A stretch of DNA of 59,087 bases from Verrucomicrobiaceae bacterium (GTDB taxonomy: Bacteria; Verrucomicrobiota; Verrucomicrobiia; Verrucomicrobiales; Verrucomicrobiaceae), in contig JAEUHJ010000077.1 of assembly GCA_016795375.1 (NCBI GenBank), positions 1 through 59,087 of the forward strand, read 5' to 3'. Position 1 is the first letter of the stretch; every line of letters begins with the position of its first letter. Shown piece after piece: positions 1-8,937 of this stretch. A program made the position numbers and the translations under genes. The notes under the pieces are model-generated. The model had not been told where the DNA came from and searched no databases. It was given only the letters and a program-made list of their open reading frames with translations.

Positions 1-1
1 G

Positions 2-151
2 ATCCTGGGGAGCCGTGCGTTTGTGGAAGGGATCTTCGAGGCACAGCGGGAGCAGTTCAGCCCGAAACGCAGACGCGGCGCGAGACGCATCCCACAAGCA
101 GAGTCACCGCTCTATGCCCTGCGGGAGTTGAGACGCTCCCCCGTCGGGTGA
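2..151 (+). CDS. RAYT (REP-associated tyrosine transposase, IS200-like), C-terminal end only
   Basis: An open frame enters from the left window edge and stops at the TGA at 149-151, giving 49 residues. It begins ILGSRAFVEGIF, which resembles the conserved tail of RAYT/IS200-like single-strand transposases, and then has the basic stretch REQFSPKRRRGARRIPQAE. The catalytic HUH and Tyr segments would lie outside the window. The last 34 residues match the end of the relic at 57119-57397 at about 26 positions, so both belong to one family. RAYTs are domesticated relatives of IS200/IS605 transposases that act on REP palindromes. It ends about 170 bp upstream of nuoI, so it may have landed between nuoI and the rest of a nuo operon. 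Whether the full gene is intact cannot be seen. Confidence 0.75.
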   Translation: MLGSRAFVEGIFEAQREQFSPKRRRGARRIPQAESPLYALRELRRSPVG

Positions 152-237
152 ACCTGCAAGGCCGAAGGCGACATGCGCTAATCTTGGGCGGGCGAGACGG
201 CTGGAATGCAGACGGATATTCACAAGAGGCCCGCGCC

Positions 238-255
238 TTGTGAAATTTTTCACAA
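238..255. promoter_or_regulatory. CRP/FNR-like palindromic operator candidate upstream of nuoI
   Basis: The 18-mer TTGTGAAATTTTTCACAA contains TGTGA and TCACA half-sites separated by six bases, which is the geometry of CRP/FNR-family operators. It lies about 70 bp upstream of the nuoI start in an otherwise gene-free 170-bp gap, AT-rich against its surroundings. The match is seen directly; regulation of the nuo genes by a CRP/FNR-type protein is inferred. An inverted pair of the same half-sites occurs upstream of mnmG. Confidence 0.4.
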
Positions 256-323
256 ATAGCGGTTGCCGCTCTGCGGGACACCCGGAATAATCGCACTCTC
301 CCCTTTCCTGCGGTTCCCGCGCA

Positions 324-869
324 ATGGCCACCATCATCGTACAACGCCCCAAGCTCGCCTGGCATGAACGCTGGTTCATTTCCACGCTCTGGAAGGGACT
401 GAAAATCACCGTCGGCCATGGCATCAAGACCTTCCTGCAAATCGCCGGGAAGAAGCCGAAGGTGACGATGGAATACCCGGAGCAGAAGTGGGACGAGCAT
501 CTGCCGGATCATTATCGCGGCGCCCCGACGCTGGTGACGGACGAGCATGAGCGCGAACGTTGCGTGAGCTGCCAGCTCTGCGAGTTCATCTGCCCGCCGA
601 AGGCCATCAAGATCATCCCCGGCGAGATTCCCGGCGACGATCCGTGGGCGAAAGTCGAGAAGCGGCCCAAGGAATTCGACATCGACATGATCCGCTGCAT
701 CTACTGCGGCATGTGCGAGGAGGTCTGTCCGGAGCAGGCCATCTTCCTGCGCAAAGATTACGCCATCACCGGTCTCTCACGCCAGGAGATGGTCCACAAC
801 AAGAAGCGCCTTTATGAGATCGGCGGCCAGCGCGTGGGGCTGGTGAACAAGTGGAACGAATTGAAGTGA
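324..869 (+). CDS. nuoI: NADH-quinone oxidoreductase subunit I
   Basis: 181 residues, normal length for NuoI. This subunit carries the two [4Fe-4S] clusters (N6a, N6b) that pass electrons through the peripheral arm of complex I towards quinone. Two 8Fe-ferredoxin motifs are visible: Cys80-83-86-90 and Cys125-128-131-135, each followed by Pro. The N-terminus is short and basic, as expected for a subunit lying on the membrane. The stop overlaps the nuoJ start (TGATG), so the two are translationally coupled. It is the first gene of a six-gene nuoIJKLMN run; nuoA-H are not adjacent within the window, because a RAYT tail lies immediately upstream. No strong Shine-Dalgarno is visible before the ATG. 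Confidence 0.95.
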   Translation: MATIIVQRPKLAWHERWFISTLWKGLKITVGHGIKTFLQIAGKKPKVTMEYPEQKWDEHLPDHYRGAPTLVTDEHERERCVSCQLCEFICPPKAIKIIPGEIPGDDPWAKVEKRPKEFDIDMIRCIYCGMCEEVCPEQAIFLRKDYAITGLSRQEMVHNKKRLYEIGGQRVGLVNKWNELK

Positions 870-1450
870 TGCCTCCGCTGCTGTTCTACCTGCTCGCACT
901 GACAACCTTGGGGTTCGGCCTCCTGGTGGTGACGGGGCGCAACCCGGTGACGTGCGCCCTCTCGCTCGCGGCCAGCTTCACCGGCCTTGCCGCTTTGTTC
1001 CTGAGCCTTGACGCTTACTTCATCGGCATCATCCAGATTTTGGTTTATGCCGGCGCGGTGATGGTGTTGTTCCTTTTCATCATCATGCTGCTGGACATCA
1101 AGGCGGAGGAAGGGAAACAGCGCAGCCTCGTGCCGGTCGTCTCTGGAATCCTGGTGGCCGTGCTGCTCGCCGCGCAGGTTTCAGCGGTCGTCTCCAGCAC
1201 GGGCATCGCCTCGAAAAACGCTCAAAACACACCGCTGGCGCTCTCTGACGCCGCTGGAAAGCTGGGCAAGGCGGCGCTGCCCACGATCACGAAGGATCTG
1301 AAGGAAGGCACCCTGCCGGATGCGAAGCTCATCGGCTTCACGCTCTTTGATCGATACGGCTTCCATCTTCAAGTCGTCGGCCTGTTGCTGCTCGTCGGCA
1401 CGGTCGGCGTGGTGGTGCTGAGCAAGCGTGAGAAAGGAGGCGCGCCGTGA
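869..1450 (+). CDS. nuoJ: NADH-quinone oxidoreductase subunit J
   Basis: 193 residues with five predicted membrane helices and the hallmark glycine/alanine-rich third helix (GAVMVLFLFIIML). NuoJ is a small membrane-arm subunit next to the quinone chamber and proton channel. The start is taken at the ATG at 869, which overlaps the nuoI stop; an in-frame ATG six codons upstream lies inside nuoI and is less likely. A loop of roughly 50 residues between the last two helices is rich in Ala, Lys and Thr and looks longer than usual. The final codons overlap the GTG start of nuoK (GTGA). Confidence 0.93.
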   Translation: MPPLLFYLLALTTLGFGLLVVTGRNPVTCALSLAASFTGLAALFLSLDAYFIGIIQILVYAGAVMVLFLFIIMLLDIKAEEGKQRSLVPVVSGILVAVLLAAQVSAVVSSTGIASKNAQNTPLALSDAAGKLGKAALPTITKDLKEGTLPDAKLIGFTLFDRYGFHLQVVGLLLLVGTVGVVVLSKREKGGAP

Positions 1451-1764
1451 TCTCCCTGGGCCATTACCTCGTCGTCAGCGGCATGCTCTTCGCGCTCGGC
1501 CTCGCCGGCGTGATCGCCCGCAGGAACATTCTGATCGTCTATATGTGCCTGGAGATGATGCTCAGCGCCGCGAACCTTGCGCTGGCCGGATTCTCGCGCT
1601 TCCACCTCGTCAACGGCCTGCCGGACTACGCCGCGCAGTCGCTTGTGTTCTTCACCATCACCGTGGCCGCCGCCGAGGTGGCCGTGGGCCTTGCCATCAT
1701 CGTGGCGCTCTTCCGTTCGAAGCAGAGTGTCGATGCCGGGGTCGTCACCAAACTTCAAGGATAA
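1447..1764 (+). CDS. nuoK: NADH-quinone oxidoreductase subunit K
   Basis: 105 residues and three membrane helices, typical of NuoK. The conserved membrane glutamates of this antiporter-like subunit are visible: Glu36 in MCLEMMLSAANL (helix 2) and Glu77 in AAAEVAVGLA (helix 3). Both belong to the chain of charged residues that carries protons through the membrane arm. Translation starts at a GTG that overlaps the nuoJ stop as GTGA, indicating coupling. Twelve bases separate its stop from nuoL. Confidence 0.94.
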   Translation: MISLGHYLVVSGMLFALGLAGVIARRNILIVYMCLEMMLSAANLALAGFSRFHLVNGLPDYAAQSLVFFTITVAAAEVAVGLAIIVALFRSKQSVDAGVVTKLQG

Positions 1765-1776
1765 CGACGCGTCACC

Positions 1777-3660
1777 ATGAATGCCGGCATCCTGCTCCTG
1801 CTGCCTTTTTTCTCGGCGCTCCTGATCCTGCTGGGCCACCGCCAGCTCAAAGGCGCCGCCGTCCTCATCTCCGTCGGCTCGTCCGTCGTCGCCTTCCTTG
1901 CCAGCCTGGCCTTCCTGGCTGCGGAGGACAACGAGGGCACGAAGATGTTCCTGCCCTTCATCGACGCCGGGGGATTCCGTGTCGGCATCGACATCATCAG
2001 CGACAAGCAGAGCCAGGGCATGATGTTCATCGTCACCTTCATCGGCATGCTGGTGCATGTCTTCTCCGTCGGCTACATGAAGGACGATGATGCGCGGCCG
2101 CGCTTCTTCGGCGCGCTGTCGCTGTTCATGTTCTCGATGACCGGCATCGTGCTCGCCGGGAATCTGTTCATGATGTTCATCTTCTGGGAGCTCGTCGGCC
2201 TGAGCTCCTACCTGCTCATCGGTCACTGGTATGACAAAGTCAGCGCTGCGGAGGCCTGCAAGAAGGCGTTCCTCACCAACCGCATCGGCGACTTCGGCTT
2301 CATGATCGGCATCCTGATCCTGTTCGGTCTGAACAAGGGGGATGTCTCCTTCGACAATCTGCAGGACGCCTTTGTCCAGGGCGGCGCGCTCTTCGACGTG
2401 CAGAAGGCGAATCCCGGCCTCATCACCGCCGCCGCGTTGTGCATCTTCATGGGTGCGGTCGGCAAGTCCGCCCAATTTCCGCTGCATGTCTGGCTGCCGG
2501 ACGCGATGGAAGGCCCCACGCCGGTCTCCGCGCTCATCCACGCGGCCACGATGGTCGCCGCCGGCGTTTACATGATGGTGCGCATGAGCTTCATCGTCAC
2601 CGCCTCGCCGCTCGCCGCTGAAATCATCGCCGGCATCGGCTGCGTCACCGCGCTCATGGCCGCGCTGATGGCCACGCAGCAGAACGACATCAAGCGCGTG
2701 CTCGCCTACTCCACGCTATCCCAACTCGGCTACATGGTCATGGCCGTCGGTGCGGTGGCGATGGCCGCGCAGCATGGAAACCACGGGGCGCACGCCGCCG
2801 ATCCGGGCCATCCCGCGATGTTCCATCTTTACACGCACGCGTTCTTCAAGGCGATGCTCTTCCTCGGCTCCGGCGCGGTCATCTACGCCTGTCACCACGA
2901 GCAGGACATCTGGAAGATGGGCGGCCTGCGCAAGCACATGCCCGTCACCTTCTGGACCTTCACCATCGGCACCGCCGCGTTGATGGGCGTCCCCCTGCTG
3001 AGCGGCTTCTGGAGCAAGGAAGCCATCCTCGGTGCCGCGTTCGACAGCGGTTGCAGGATTCTCTTCGTCATCGGCGCTGCCACGGCCGCGCTCACCGCGT
3101 TCTACATGACCCGCCTGTGGCTGGTCGCCTTTTTCGGCAAACCGCGCACTGATTCCGCGCACCACGCCACGGAGGCACCGATGGTCATGATCCTGCCGCT
3201 GGCCATTCTCGCCATCTTCTCGGTCATCTCCGGGTACGACATCCTCGCCACACCGCTGCAGGCCATGAAGCCGCCGCATGTGGAAGGCCATCAAACCGTG
3301 TTCTGGGCCTCGCTCATCGCGCTGCTAGGCGGCACGGGCGCCGCGCTCCGCTTGTATCGTGGCAAGGACACCGACCCGGTCAGCATCAAGCTCTTCGCCA
3401 ACAAATTCTACATCGACGAAATCTACGCCGTCATCGTTCGCGCCTGCCAGGACCGCGTGGTGTGGATCGTCACCGCTTTGGAGCGGGTGTTTGTCGATGG
3501 CATCGTCGCCCGCCTGCCTGCGGCCATCGCGGCCCGCATCGGAGCCGCCACCCGCATGCTGCAAGGCGGCCATCTGCAAGGCTACACCTTCCTGCTCGGC
3601 GGCGGCGTCATCGCCGTGGTCTATCTTGTCGTGTTTGTGCTGCCCCGCCTCGGGCATTGA
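1777..3660 (+). CDS. nuoL: NADH-quinone oxidoreductase subunit L (proton-pumping)
   Basis: 627 residues with many membrane helices; the distal Mrp-antiporter-like subunit of complex I. The key charged residues of the family are in place: Glu138 in FWELVGLSSYLL, Lys230 in GAVGKSAQFPLH, and His255 in the signature around LPDAMEGPTPVSALIHA (241-257). The C-terminal part after about residue 480 contains the long amphipathic lateral helix that clamps NuoM and NuoN, followed by a last membrane helix. Next gene nuoM begins 14 bp after the stop. Confidence 0.95.
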   Translation: MNAGILLLLPFFSALLILLGHRQLKGAAVLISVGSSVVAFLASLAFLAAEDNEGTKMFLPFIDAGGFRVGIDIISDKQSQGMMFIVTFIGMLVHVFSVGYMKDDDARPRFFGALSLFMFSMTGIVLAGNLFMMFIFWELVGLSSYLLIGHWYDKVSAAEACKKAFLTNRIGDFGFMIGILILFGLNKGDVSFDNLQDAFVQGGALFDVQKANPGLITAAALCIFMGAVGKSAQFPLHVWLPDAMEGPTPVSALIHAATMVAAGVYMMVRMSFIVTASPLAAEIIAGIGCVTALMAALMATQQNDIKRVLAYSTLSQLGYMVMAVGAVAMAAQHGNHGAHAADPGHPAMFHLYTHAFFKAMLFLGSGAVIYACHHEQDIWKMGGLRKHMPVTFWTFTIGTAALMGVPLLSGFWSKEAILGAAFDSGCRILFVIGAATAALTAFYMTRLWLVAFFGKPRTDSAHHATEAPMVMILPLAILAIFSVISGYDILATPLQAMKPPHVEGHQTVFWASLIALLGGTGAALRLYRGKDTDPVSIKLFANKFYIDEIYAVIVRACQDRVVWIVTALERVFVDGIVARLPAAIAARIGAATRMLQGGHLQGYTFLLGGGVIAVVYLVVFVLPRLGH

Positions 3661-3673
3661 TGGGAATAACCGA

Positions 3674-5131
3674 ATGAGCATCCTCGAAATCATCATCGCA
3701 CTTCCGCTGATCGCCGCGCTGGCGGTCTGGGCCGGTGCGCCCGCGCGACCGGTCTCCTTGGGAGCCACGTTTGTGAATCTCGCGCTCGTCCTCTTCGCGA
3801 CCGTGCAATATGCGGGCAAAACCGGCCTCGCGTTCACGAATTCCCGTCCCATCCTCGAAAATCCCGCGATGAGTTTCGCTGTCGGCGCGGACGGCGTCTC
3901 GCTCATCCTCGCCCTCCTCACCACGCTGGTCATGCTCGCCGCCGTCTGGCAGATCGAGGACCGGCCGGACATCTTTCACATCGCCTCGCTGCTCATCGGC
4001 GGCGGCGCGCTCGGAGCCTTCCTCACCACGGATGTCTTCTTCATCTACGCCTTCCATGAACTCGCGTTGATTCCGACTTTCCTCATGATCGCGCTGCACG
4101 GCCGTGCCGAGCCTGCACAAAGGAAGGCCGTCGCGTGGAAGACCACGATTTATCTCGGCGCGGGCAGTCTGGTGCTGCTCGCGGGCCTGGCCTGGGCCGT
4201 GCTCGAATTCAGCGGCGGCGCCAAGCTCACCTTCGACCTCGAGGCGCTGCGCAACCAGGCGAGGCTCACGCCGCTGCCCGTGGACAAGCAGGCGCAGATT
4301 TACTTCGTGCTGCTGGTCGGCTTCGGCACGCTTGTCAGCCTGTTTCCCTTCCATAGCTGGGCCGCTCCTGCGTATGCCACCGCTCCGACGCCGGTCGCCA
4401 TGCTTCACTCCGGCGTGTTGAAAAAATTCGGTCTCTACGGCCTGCTGCGCATCGCCCTGCCGCTGCTCCCCCAAGGCGCGCAAGTGCCTTGGGTGCAGAA
4501 CGCGCTCCTGCTCATGCTGCTGGGGAACATCCTCGTCATGGGCCTCGTCACGATTCATGCGCACCGCCTCGACGACACGCTGGCGAACTCCAGCGTCATG
4601 CACATGGGCTACATCTTCCTGGCCTTCGCGGCGGGCACTGACATCGCTCTCAAAGGCGCGGTACTGCTCATGTTCGCGCACGGCGTGTCCATCGCGCTGA
4701 TCTTCGGCCTCTGCGGCCGCATGCGCAACCAGCTCGGCACGCTCGAATACAGCAAGCTCGGCGGACTCGCCGCGCACGCGCCCGCCTTCACCGTCCTTTT
4801 CGCATTCGGCGTCTTCGCCAGCATCGGCCTGCCCGGTTTGACGAATTTCGCGGGCGAACTCATGATTTTCGCAGGCAGCTTCGCCGGATTCAAAGGCACG
4901 CTGACCCATCTGCACTGGACGGTCATCCTCGCTCTCTGGGGCGTCGTGATGAGCGCCGTTTACATGCTGCGCGCCTACCGCGGCATCTTCCACGGCGGCG
5001 CAAACACGGGGCTGTTCATGATCGACCCCGCCCTTTCGCAACGCGTGCCGTTCATCCTGCTCGCCACCACGCTGCTCGTCACCGGCTGCTGCCCCTGGCT
5101 GCTGCTCAACCTCATGAAAACCGCGCTGTAA
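3674..5131 (+). CDS. nuoM: NADH-quinone oxidoreductase subunit M (proton-pumping)
   Basis: 485 residues, second antiporter-like subunit. The start is the ATG at 3674 (MSILEIIIALPL); the open frame extends about 105 codons upstream, but that part is the shadow of nuoL. The conserved helix-5 glutamate is Glu129 (FHELALIPTFLM), and the Pro-rich signature APAYATAPTPVAMLHSGVLKK, with its Lys pair, is the NuoM version of the channel motif. At least twelve hydrophobic segments are readable. Nine bases separate it from nuoN. Confidence 0.94.
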   Translation: MSILEIIIALPLIAALAVWAGAPARPVSLGATFVNLALVLFATVQYAGKTGLAFTNSRPILENPAMSFAVGADGVSLILALLTTLVMLAAVWQIEDRPDIFHIASLLIGGGALGAFLTTDVFFIYAFHELALIPTFLMIALHGRAEPAQRKAVAWKTTIYLGAGSLVLLAGLAWAVLEFSGGAKLTFDLEALRNQARLTPLPVDKQAQIYFVLLVGFGTLVSLFPFHSWAAPAYATAPTPVAMLHSGVLKKFGLYGLLRIALPLLPQGAQVPWVQNALLLMLLGNILVMGLVTIHAHRLDDTLANSSVMHMGYIFLAFAAGTDIALKGAVLLMFAHGVSIALIFGLCGRMRNQLGTLEYSKLGGLAAHAPAFTVLFAFGVFASIGLPGLTNFAGELMIFAGSFAGFKGTLTHLHWTVILALWGVVMSAVYMLRAYRGIFHGGANTGLFMIDPALSQRVPFILLATTLLVTGCCPWLLLNLMKTAL

Positions 5132-5140
5132 GCCCCTGCC

Positions 5141-6604
5141 ATGAGCGTTTTCACCCTCGAAGCCGGCCTCGCCCTCCTCGGACTCGTTCTTTTGATGATC
5201 GAGGCCTTCCAGCCTGATGTCTCACGCCGCACGCTCGGCCTCACCGCCATCGCCGGCGCCGCGCTCGCGCTCATGCTGCTGCCATTCTGCGGCACCACGC
5301 TGCCCGCCTTCATGCAGCCGTGGCATCAGCTCGACACGCTCGCGCTGTTCTACAAAGGCTTCGCCCTCGTCACCACGCTGCTCGTGCTCTGGCTCACGCT
5401 GGAATGCGCGCCCTACCTCACGCGCTTCACCCTGGAAGGAAAACTGGCCGAGATGTTCAGCCTGCCCCTCATCGTCTGCGCCGGCATGATGTGGATGGCC
5501 TCCGCCCGCGACCTCGTCACCGTCTTCGTCACGCTCGAACTCGTCACCGTCTCCTTCTACGTCCTCGTCGCCTTCGCGCGCAAAAGCGCCTTCAGCCTCG
5601 AAGCTGGCGTCAAATACCTCATCCTCGGCGCCCTCTCGACCGGCGTGCTCGTCTTCGGCATCGCGTGGATCTACGGTGCCACCGGCGCGATGAGCTTCGA
5701 CGGCATCGCCAAGGCGCTCGCCAATCCTGCCACCAGCAAAGCCACCGCCCTGTTCGGCGCGGCGTTGCTGCTCTGCGGCCTCGGCTTCAAAGTCGCCGCC
5801 GCGCCCTTCCACATGTGGGTGCCGGATGTGTATCAAGGCGCGCCCACACCCGTGACCGTCTTCCTCTCCGTGGGATCGAAAGCCGCCGGCTTCGTCGTCC
5901 TCACCCGTGCGCTCGATGCCTTCCTCGTTCCCGGCTCCATCATTGCCAGCGAAGTCAAGGCGCTGCTGCTCGTCACCGGTTCGCTCACCGTTCTCCTCGG
6001 CAGCCTGCCCGCCATGTTCCAGACCAGCGTGAAGCGCCTGCTTGCCTATTCGAGCATCTCGCACGCCGGTTATCTCATCCTCGCCCTCGCCTGCCGCGAC
6101 AGCGCACGCTTTGATCTCTCCTCCGGCGGCATCGTCGCCTTCTACCTCGCCACCTATCTGCCCATGACCGTCCTTGGCTTCTTCGGCCTCGGCCTCATGC
6201 GCGTCAACGGCCTGGGCGAAGACCTCAAGGACTTCACCGGCCTCGCGAAACGCAATCCGCTGCTCGCGCTGCTCGTGACGATCTCCTTTGCCTCGCTCGC
6301 CGGTCTGCCCCTCACCGCCGGTTTCCTCGGCAAGCTCTTCGTCTTCCTCGGCCTCGCCGACCACGGTTACTGGGGTGCCCTCAGTTGCGCCGTCATCGCC
6401 GCCGCCGCCGGGTTCTACTACTACTTCAAGACCATCTTGGCGATGTACACCACCGAAGGCACCGACGTTCCCGCGCTGTCCTTCTCCGTTGTCACCAAAA
6501 CCGTCGCCGGAGTCCTCGCCCTCAGCATCCTCATCCTCGGCGTCTATCCCAAACCACTTCAGAAGGTGCTGATGCCCGCACCTGCGGCTGTCGCGATAAA
6601 GTGA
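5141..6604 (+). CDS. nuoN: NADH-quinone oxidoreductase subunit N (proton-pumping)
   Basis: 487 residues, third antiporter-like subunit, closest to the quinone module. Family features are visible: the helix-5 glutamate in VTLELVTVSFYVL (about residue 132), the GLGFKVAAAPFHMWVPDVY signature with its channel Lys, and the downstream APTPVTVFLSVGSKAAGF segment with a second Lys. Last gene of the nuoIJKLMN run; 90 bp follow before the next, unrelated gene. No clear terminator hairpin is visible in that gap. Confidence 0.94.
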   Translation: MSVFTLEAGLALLGLVLLMIEAFQPDVSRRTLGLTAIAGAALALMLLPFCGTTLPAFMQPWHQLDTLALFYKGFALVTTLLVLWLTLECAPYLTRFTLEGKLAEMFSLPLIVCAGMMWMASARDLVTVFVTLELVTVSFYVLVAFARKSAFSLEAGVKYLILGALSTGVLVFGIAWIYGATGAMSFDGIAKALANPATSKATALFGAALLLCGLGFKVAAAPFHMWVPDVYQGAPTPVTVFLSVGSKAAGFVVLTRALDAFLVPGSIIASEVKALLLVTGSLTVLLGSLPAMFQTSVKRLLAYSSISHAGYLILALACRDSARFDLSSGGIVAFYLATYLPMTVLGFFGLGLMRVNGLGEDLKDFTGLAKRNPLLALLVTISFASLAGLPLTAGFLGKLFVFLGLADHGYWGALSCAVIAAAAGFYYYFKTILAMYTTEGTDVPALSFSVVTKTVAGVLALSILILGVYPKPLQKVLMPAPAAVAIK

Positions 6605-6694
6605 AATTGGATCAATCAATGAGATTAATGCTTCGTGGACGAACGAGCGGGTTTCAGAATTGACATCTCAGAACTTGGTTGATTAAAAGGCAGC

Positions 6695-8461
6695 ATGAAG
6701 CTGAAAAACGCTGCCGCATGCTTGCTCATGGTTGGGTCATTGATTGCCCCAGCTGCCTCCAACGGCCAAGACAAGACCCCACGAGCGTCCGTGGATGACT
6801 TGATTGACTGGTCTGATCCGCTGGCTCTGTCAGAGCAGAAGCTCATGGCGATCTTCGATGCCCACACCAGAAAGCTTGGCAGATCGGTCTATCACAGAGG
6901 CACGATTGACGAAACCATCACAGATATCAGCATTGGTCTCCGCGACCTGGGAAAGACCACGTTTGAAAACACTCTTTTTACCGGTCGTTTCGAGGTGGTA
7001 GATATTTACGTCGTGTATTCCACGAGAACAGGAAGGATCATCAGTTTTGGTGCTTCCATGAGCAAAGAACGTCTAACCAAAAAGAAACACGAGGAACTGA
7101 AGGCAATACTGGCACAAAAGACAGGCGATACCAAACCTGTTCCCGTAAAGCTGTCAGGCGACCGCACAGGTATTCAGTGGACCAATCCAAATTACCTGGC
7201 GCAGCTCGCCGACGGACCTTCATACGTTCAGCTCAGGGTTTTACCGTTACCGAGTGTTCCGTCGGTCACAAAGACGGTCGCTCAGCCTCAGGCGCAGCCC
7301 ACATTGAATGCCGACTTGGACGCGCTGCTTAACTTCGGATCCTTGTGGCAATGGACGCCCGATGACTTCGAGAAAAACTACGTTCTGAAACTCGAAGACC
7401 AGAAAATGCAGCAGAAGCCGCCGCAGTTTGAGTGGGTGAGCAACGCGAGGAGCCGCGCGCGCTTATCGCGCCACATGTTCAGCAACGTGGAGACGAATCT
7501 CACGATGTTCGGCGGCTCCACCAAGGTCGAGGAGGCCATCCTGGAGTTTGTGAATGGCAAGGCGTCGAGGGCGACGATCTCCTTCTACAATCGCGGCGAC
7601 TCCGGTGACATCGAAGTCACGGAATTCGACCGCCGGTTCAAAACCATCGGCCAGAATCTCGGCCAGATCATGAAGGTGGCCCCCAAGCGGCAGATCATGT
7701 CCGCCAATGCCGCGCTGCCCGTCACCGGTTGGATGTGGAGCGCCCCCACAGGCATCGCGCTGCTGGAACACAACGAATACAAGACCGCGAAACCGGAGTT
7801 CCTGCGCCTGAAACTCGCCGCGCCGAACCAAGCTGACTGGAGCATGGGCAAGCTCGCCGTGGGCGTGCAGCGCATGGAGTTGCTCAAGCGCGTCACCAAA
7901 ACCCCCGAGGGCGATGTCTATATCAGCGGCGTGCCGATGGTGGATCAGGGCCAGAAAGGCTACTGCGTTGCCGCGAGCTGCCAGCGCCTCTTCGAATACA
8001 TGCGCATCCCCTGCGACCAGCACGAGATGGCGAAGCTCGTCAGCGTGGATGCCGAAAGCGGCGCGAACATCATGACCATGCAGAAGAGCCTGGCGAAAAT
8101 CGACGGCGCTTTCAGGGTCTCCTTCAAACCGCTGGTGAATCCCGAGCTGTATTACTCCGGCAACGGCAAGCGGCGCGTCTCGGACAAGGAGTTCCTTTCC
8201 ATCATCAAGGAAAATGTGGAAAAGGGTGTTCCGTTGCTCTGGGGGCTCATCCTGGGACAAAAGCCCGAGGATCCGCCGCTGCCACGTGGCGGCCAGATCA
8301 GCGGTGGCCACATGCGCATGGTCATCGGCTACAATCTGGCAAAGAACCAGGTCATCTTCACCGACTCCTGGGGAGCGGGGCATGAGCTCAAGCGCATGGC
8401 GATGCCAGATGCCTATGATGTCACCATGGGACTCTACTCGATGGCTCCGCGCGGCTTGTGA
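6695..8461 (+). CDS. Secreted protein with C-terminal peptidase C39-like (papain-fold) domain
   Basis: 588 residues. Residues 1-25 are a signal peptide (MKLKNAAACLLMVGSLIAPA). Residues about 410-585 form a C39-like cysteine-peptidase fold: Cys424 in VDQGQKGYCVAAS, His539 in SGGHMRMVIGYN, and Asp557 in FTDSWG match the Cys-His-Asp/Asn triad, with Gln418 or Gln420 as oxyanion candidate. Two upstream blocks of about 115 residues (35-145 and 208-330) look weakly alike in their hydrophobic spacing and may be a duplicated domain of unknown role. The first 600 bases are visibly more AT-rich than the rest and than the neighbours, so the gene may be mosaic. Substrate unknown; it could process or bind a peptide in the periplasm. 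Confidence 0.7.
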   Translation: MKLKNAAACLLMVGSLIAPAASNGQDKTPRASVDDLIDWSDPLALSEQKLMAIFDAHTRKLGRSVYHRGTIDETITDISIGLRDLGKTTFENTLFTGRFEVVDIYVVYSTRTGRIISFGASMSKERLTKKKHEELKAILAQKTGDTKPVPVKLSGDRTGIQWTNPNYLAQLADGPSYVQLRVLPLPSVPSVTKTVAQPQAQPTLNADLDALLNFGSLWQWTPDDFEKNYVLKLEDQKMQQKPPQFEWVSNARSRARLSRHMFSNVETNLTMFGGSTKVEEAILEFVNGKASRATISFYNRGDSGDIEVTEFDRRFKTIGQNLGQIMKVAPKRQIMSANAALPVTGWMWSAPTGIALLEHNEYKTAKPEFLRLKLAAPNQADWSMGKLAVGVQRMELLKRVTKTPEGDVYISGVPMVDQGQKGYCVAASCQRLFEYMRIPCDQHEMAKLVSVDAESGANIMTMQKSLAKIDGAFRVSFKPLVNPELYYSGNGKRRVSDKEFLSIIKENVEKGVPLLWGLILGQKPEDPPLPRGGQISGGHMRMVIGYNLAKNQVIFTDSWGAGHELKRMAMPDAYDVTMGLYSMAPRGL

Positions 8462-8893
8462 TCACTGCGCACGGCCTTCCTCGACATCCATGACATCGAA
8501 GAAGGTCACGAGATCGTCGCGATGAGCCAGGCCGGACTCTTGCTTGTTGGCTTCCAGCCCCTTGGATGCGGCGTCGTTCCAGCCGCGCTTTGCCATGAAG
8601 CCGTTCCAGATTTCGATCTGCTCGGGCGACGGGCGGTTGCCGTTCTGACAGCACCATTCGAAGATCTCCTCATCCGTGCCGCCTTCCAACGTGCGTTTCG
8701 TCAGCGCATTGAAGTCCACGCCGAGGAATTTGCACACACGTTCGTCAAAGGTACGATTGCCGGGCATGTAGCCGAGGTGGTAGCCGTCGGGCAGCTTGCC
8801 CTCCTTCGCGAACAACCGGATTTTGTCGAGAATGCGGCCGAAGACATGAATGCCGCCGACCATGTCACGCGGAGAACGAATGGGGAATGCCAT
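8462..8893 (-). CDS. DUF5069 family protein
   Basis: 143 residues, soluble, no signal peptide. The opening IRSPRDMVGGIHVFGRILDKIRL and the motif LGYMPGNRTFDERVCKFLGVD are characteristic of DUF5069, a family common in Verrucomicrobia and Planctomycetes with no known function. Its stop abuts the stop of the C39-like gene (convergent, no gap). The start ATG at 8893 is the first in frame and fits the family. It is read opposite to its left neighbour and in the same direction as the DUF1080-like gene on its right, 44 bp away. Confidence 0.8.
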   Translation of the reverse strand: MAFPIRSPRDMVGGIHVFGRILDKIRLFAKEGKLPDGYHLGYMPGNRTFDERVCKFLGVDFNALTKRTLEGGTDEEIFEWCCQNGNRPSPEQIEIWNGFMAKRGWNDAASKGLEANKQESGLAHRDDLVTFFDVMDVEEGRAQ

Positions 8894-8937
8894 GCGTCTC
8901 TGTAACGAGGACGCATGGCGAAGTCAAACAGCCGTCC

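Noticed and set aside
1369..2541. Long antisense open frame (about 390 codons) across nuoK/nuoL
   Set aside because: Typical low-complexity shadow of a GC-rich gene; rich in Glu/Gly/Arg/His with no family features, and the sense strand is clearly nuo.
3608..5041. Antisense open frame of 477 codons across nuoM
   Set aside because: Shadow of nuoM; composition is codon-phase biased, no start context or domain.
5222..6619. Antisense open frame of 465 codons across nuoN
   Set aside because: Glu/Gly-rich shadow of nuoN without recognisable domain.
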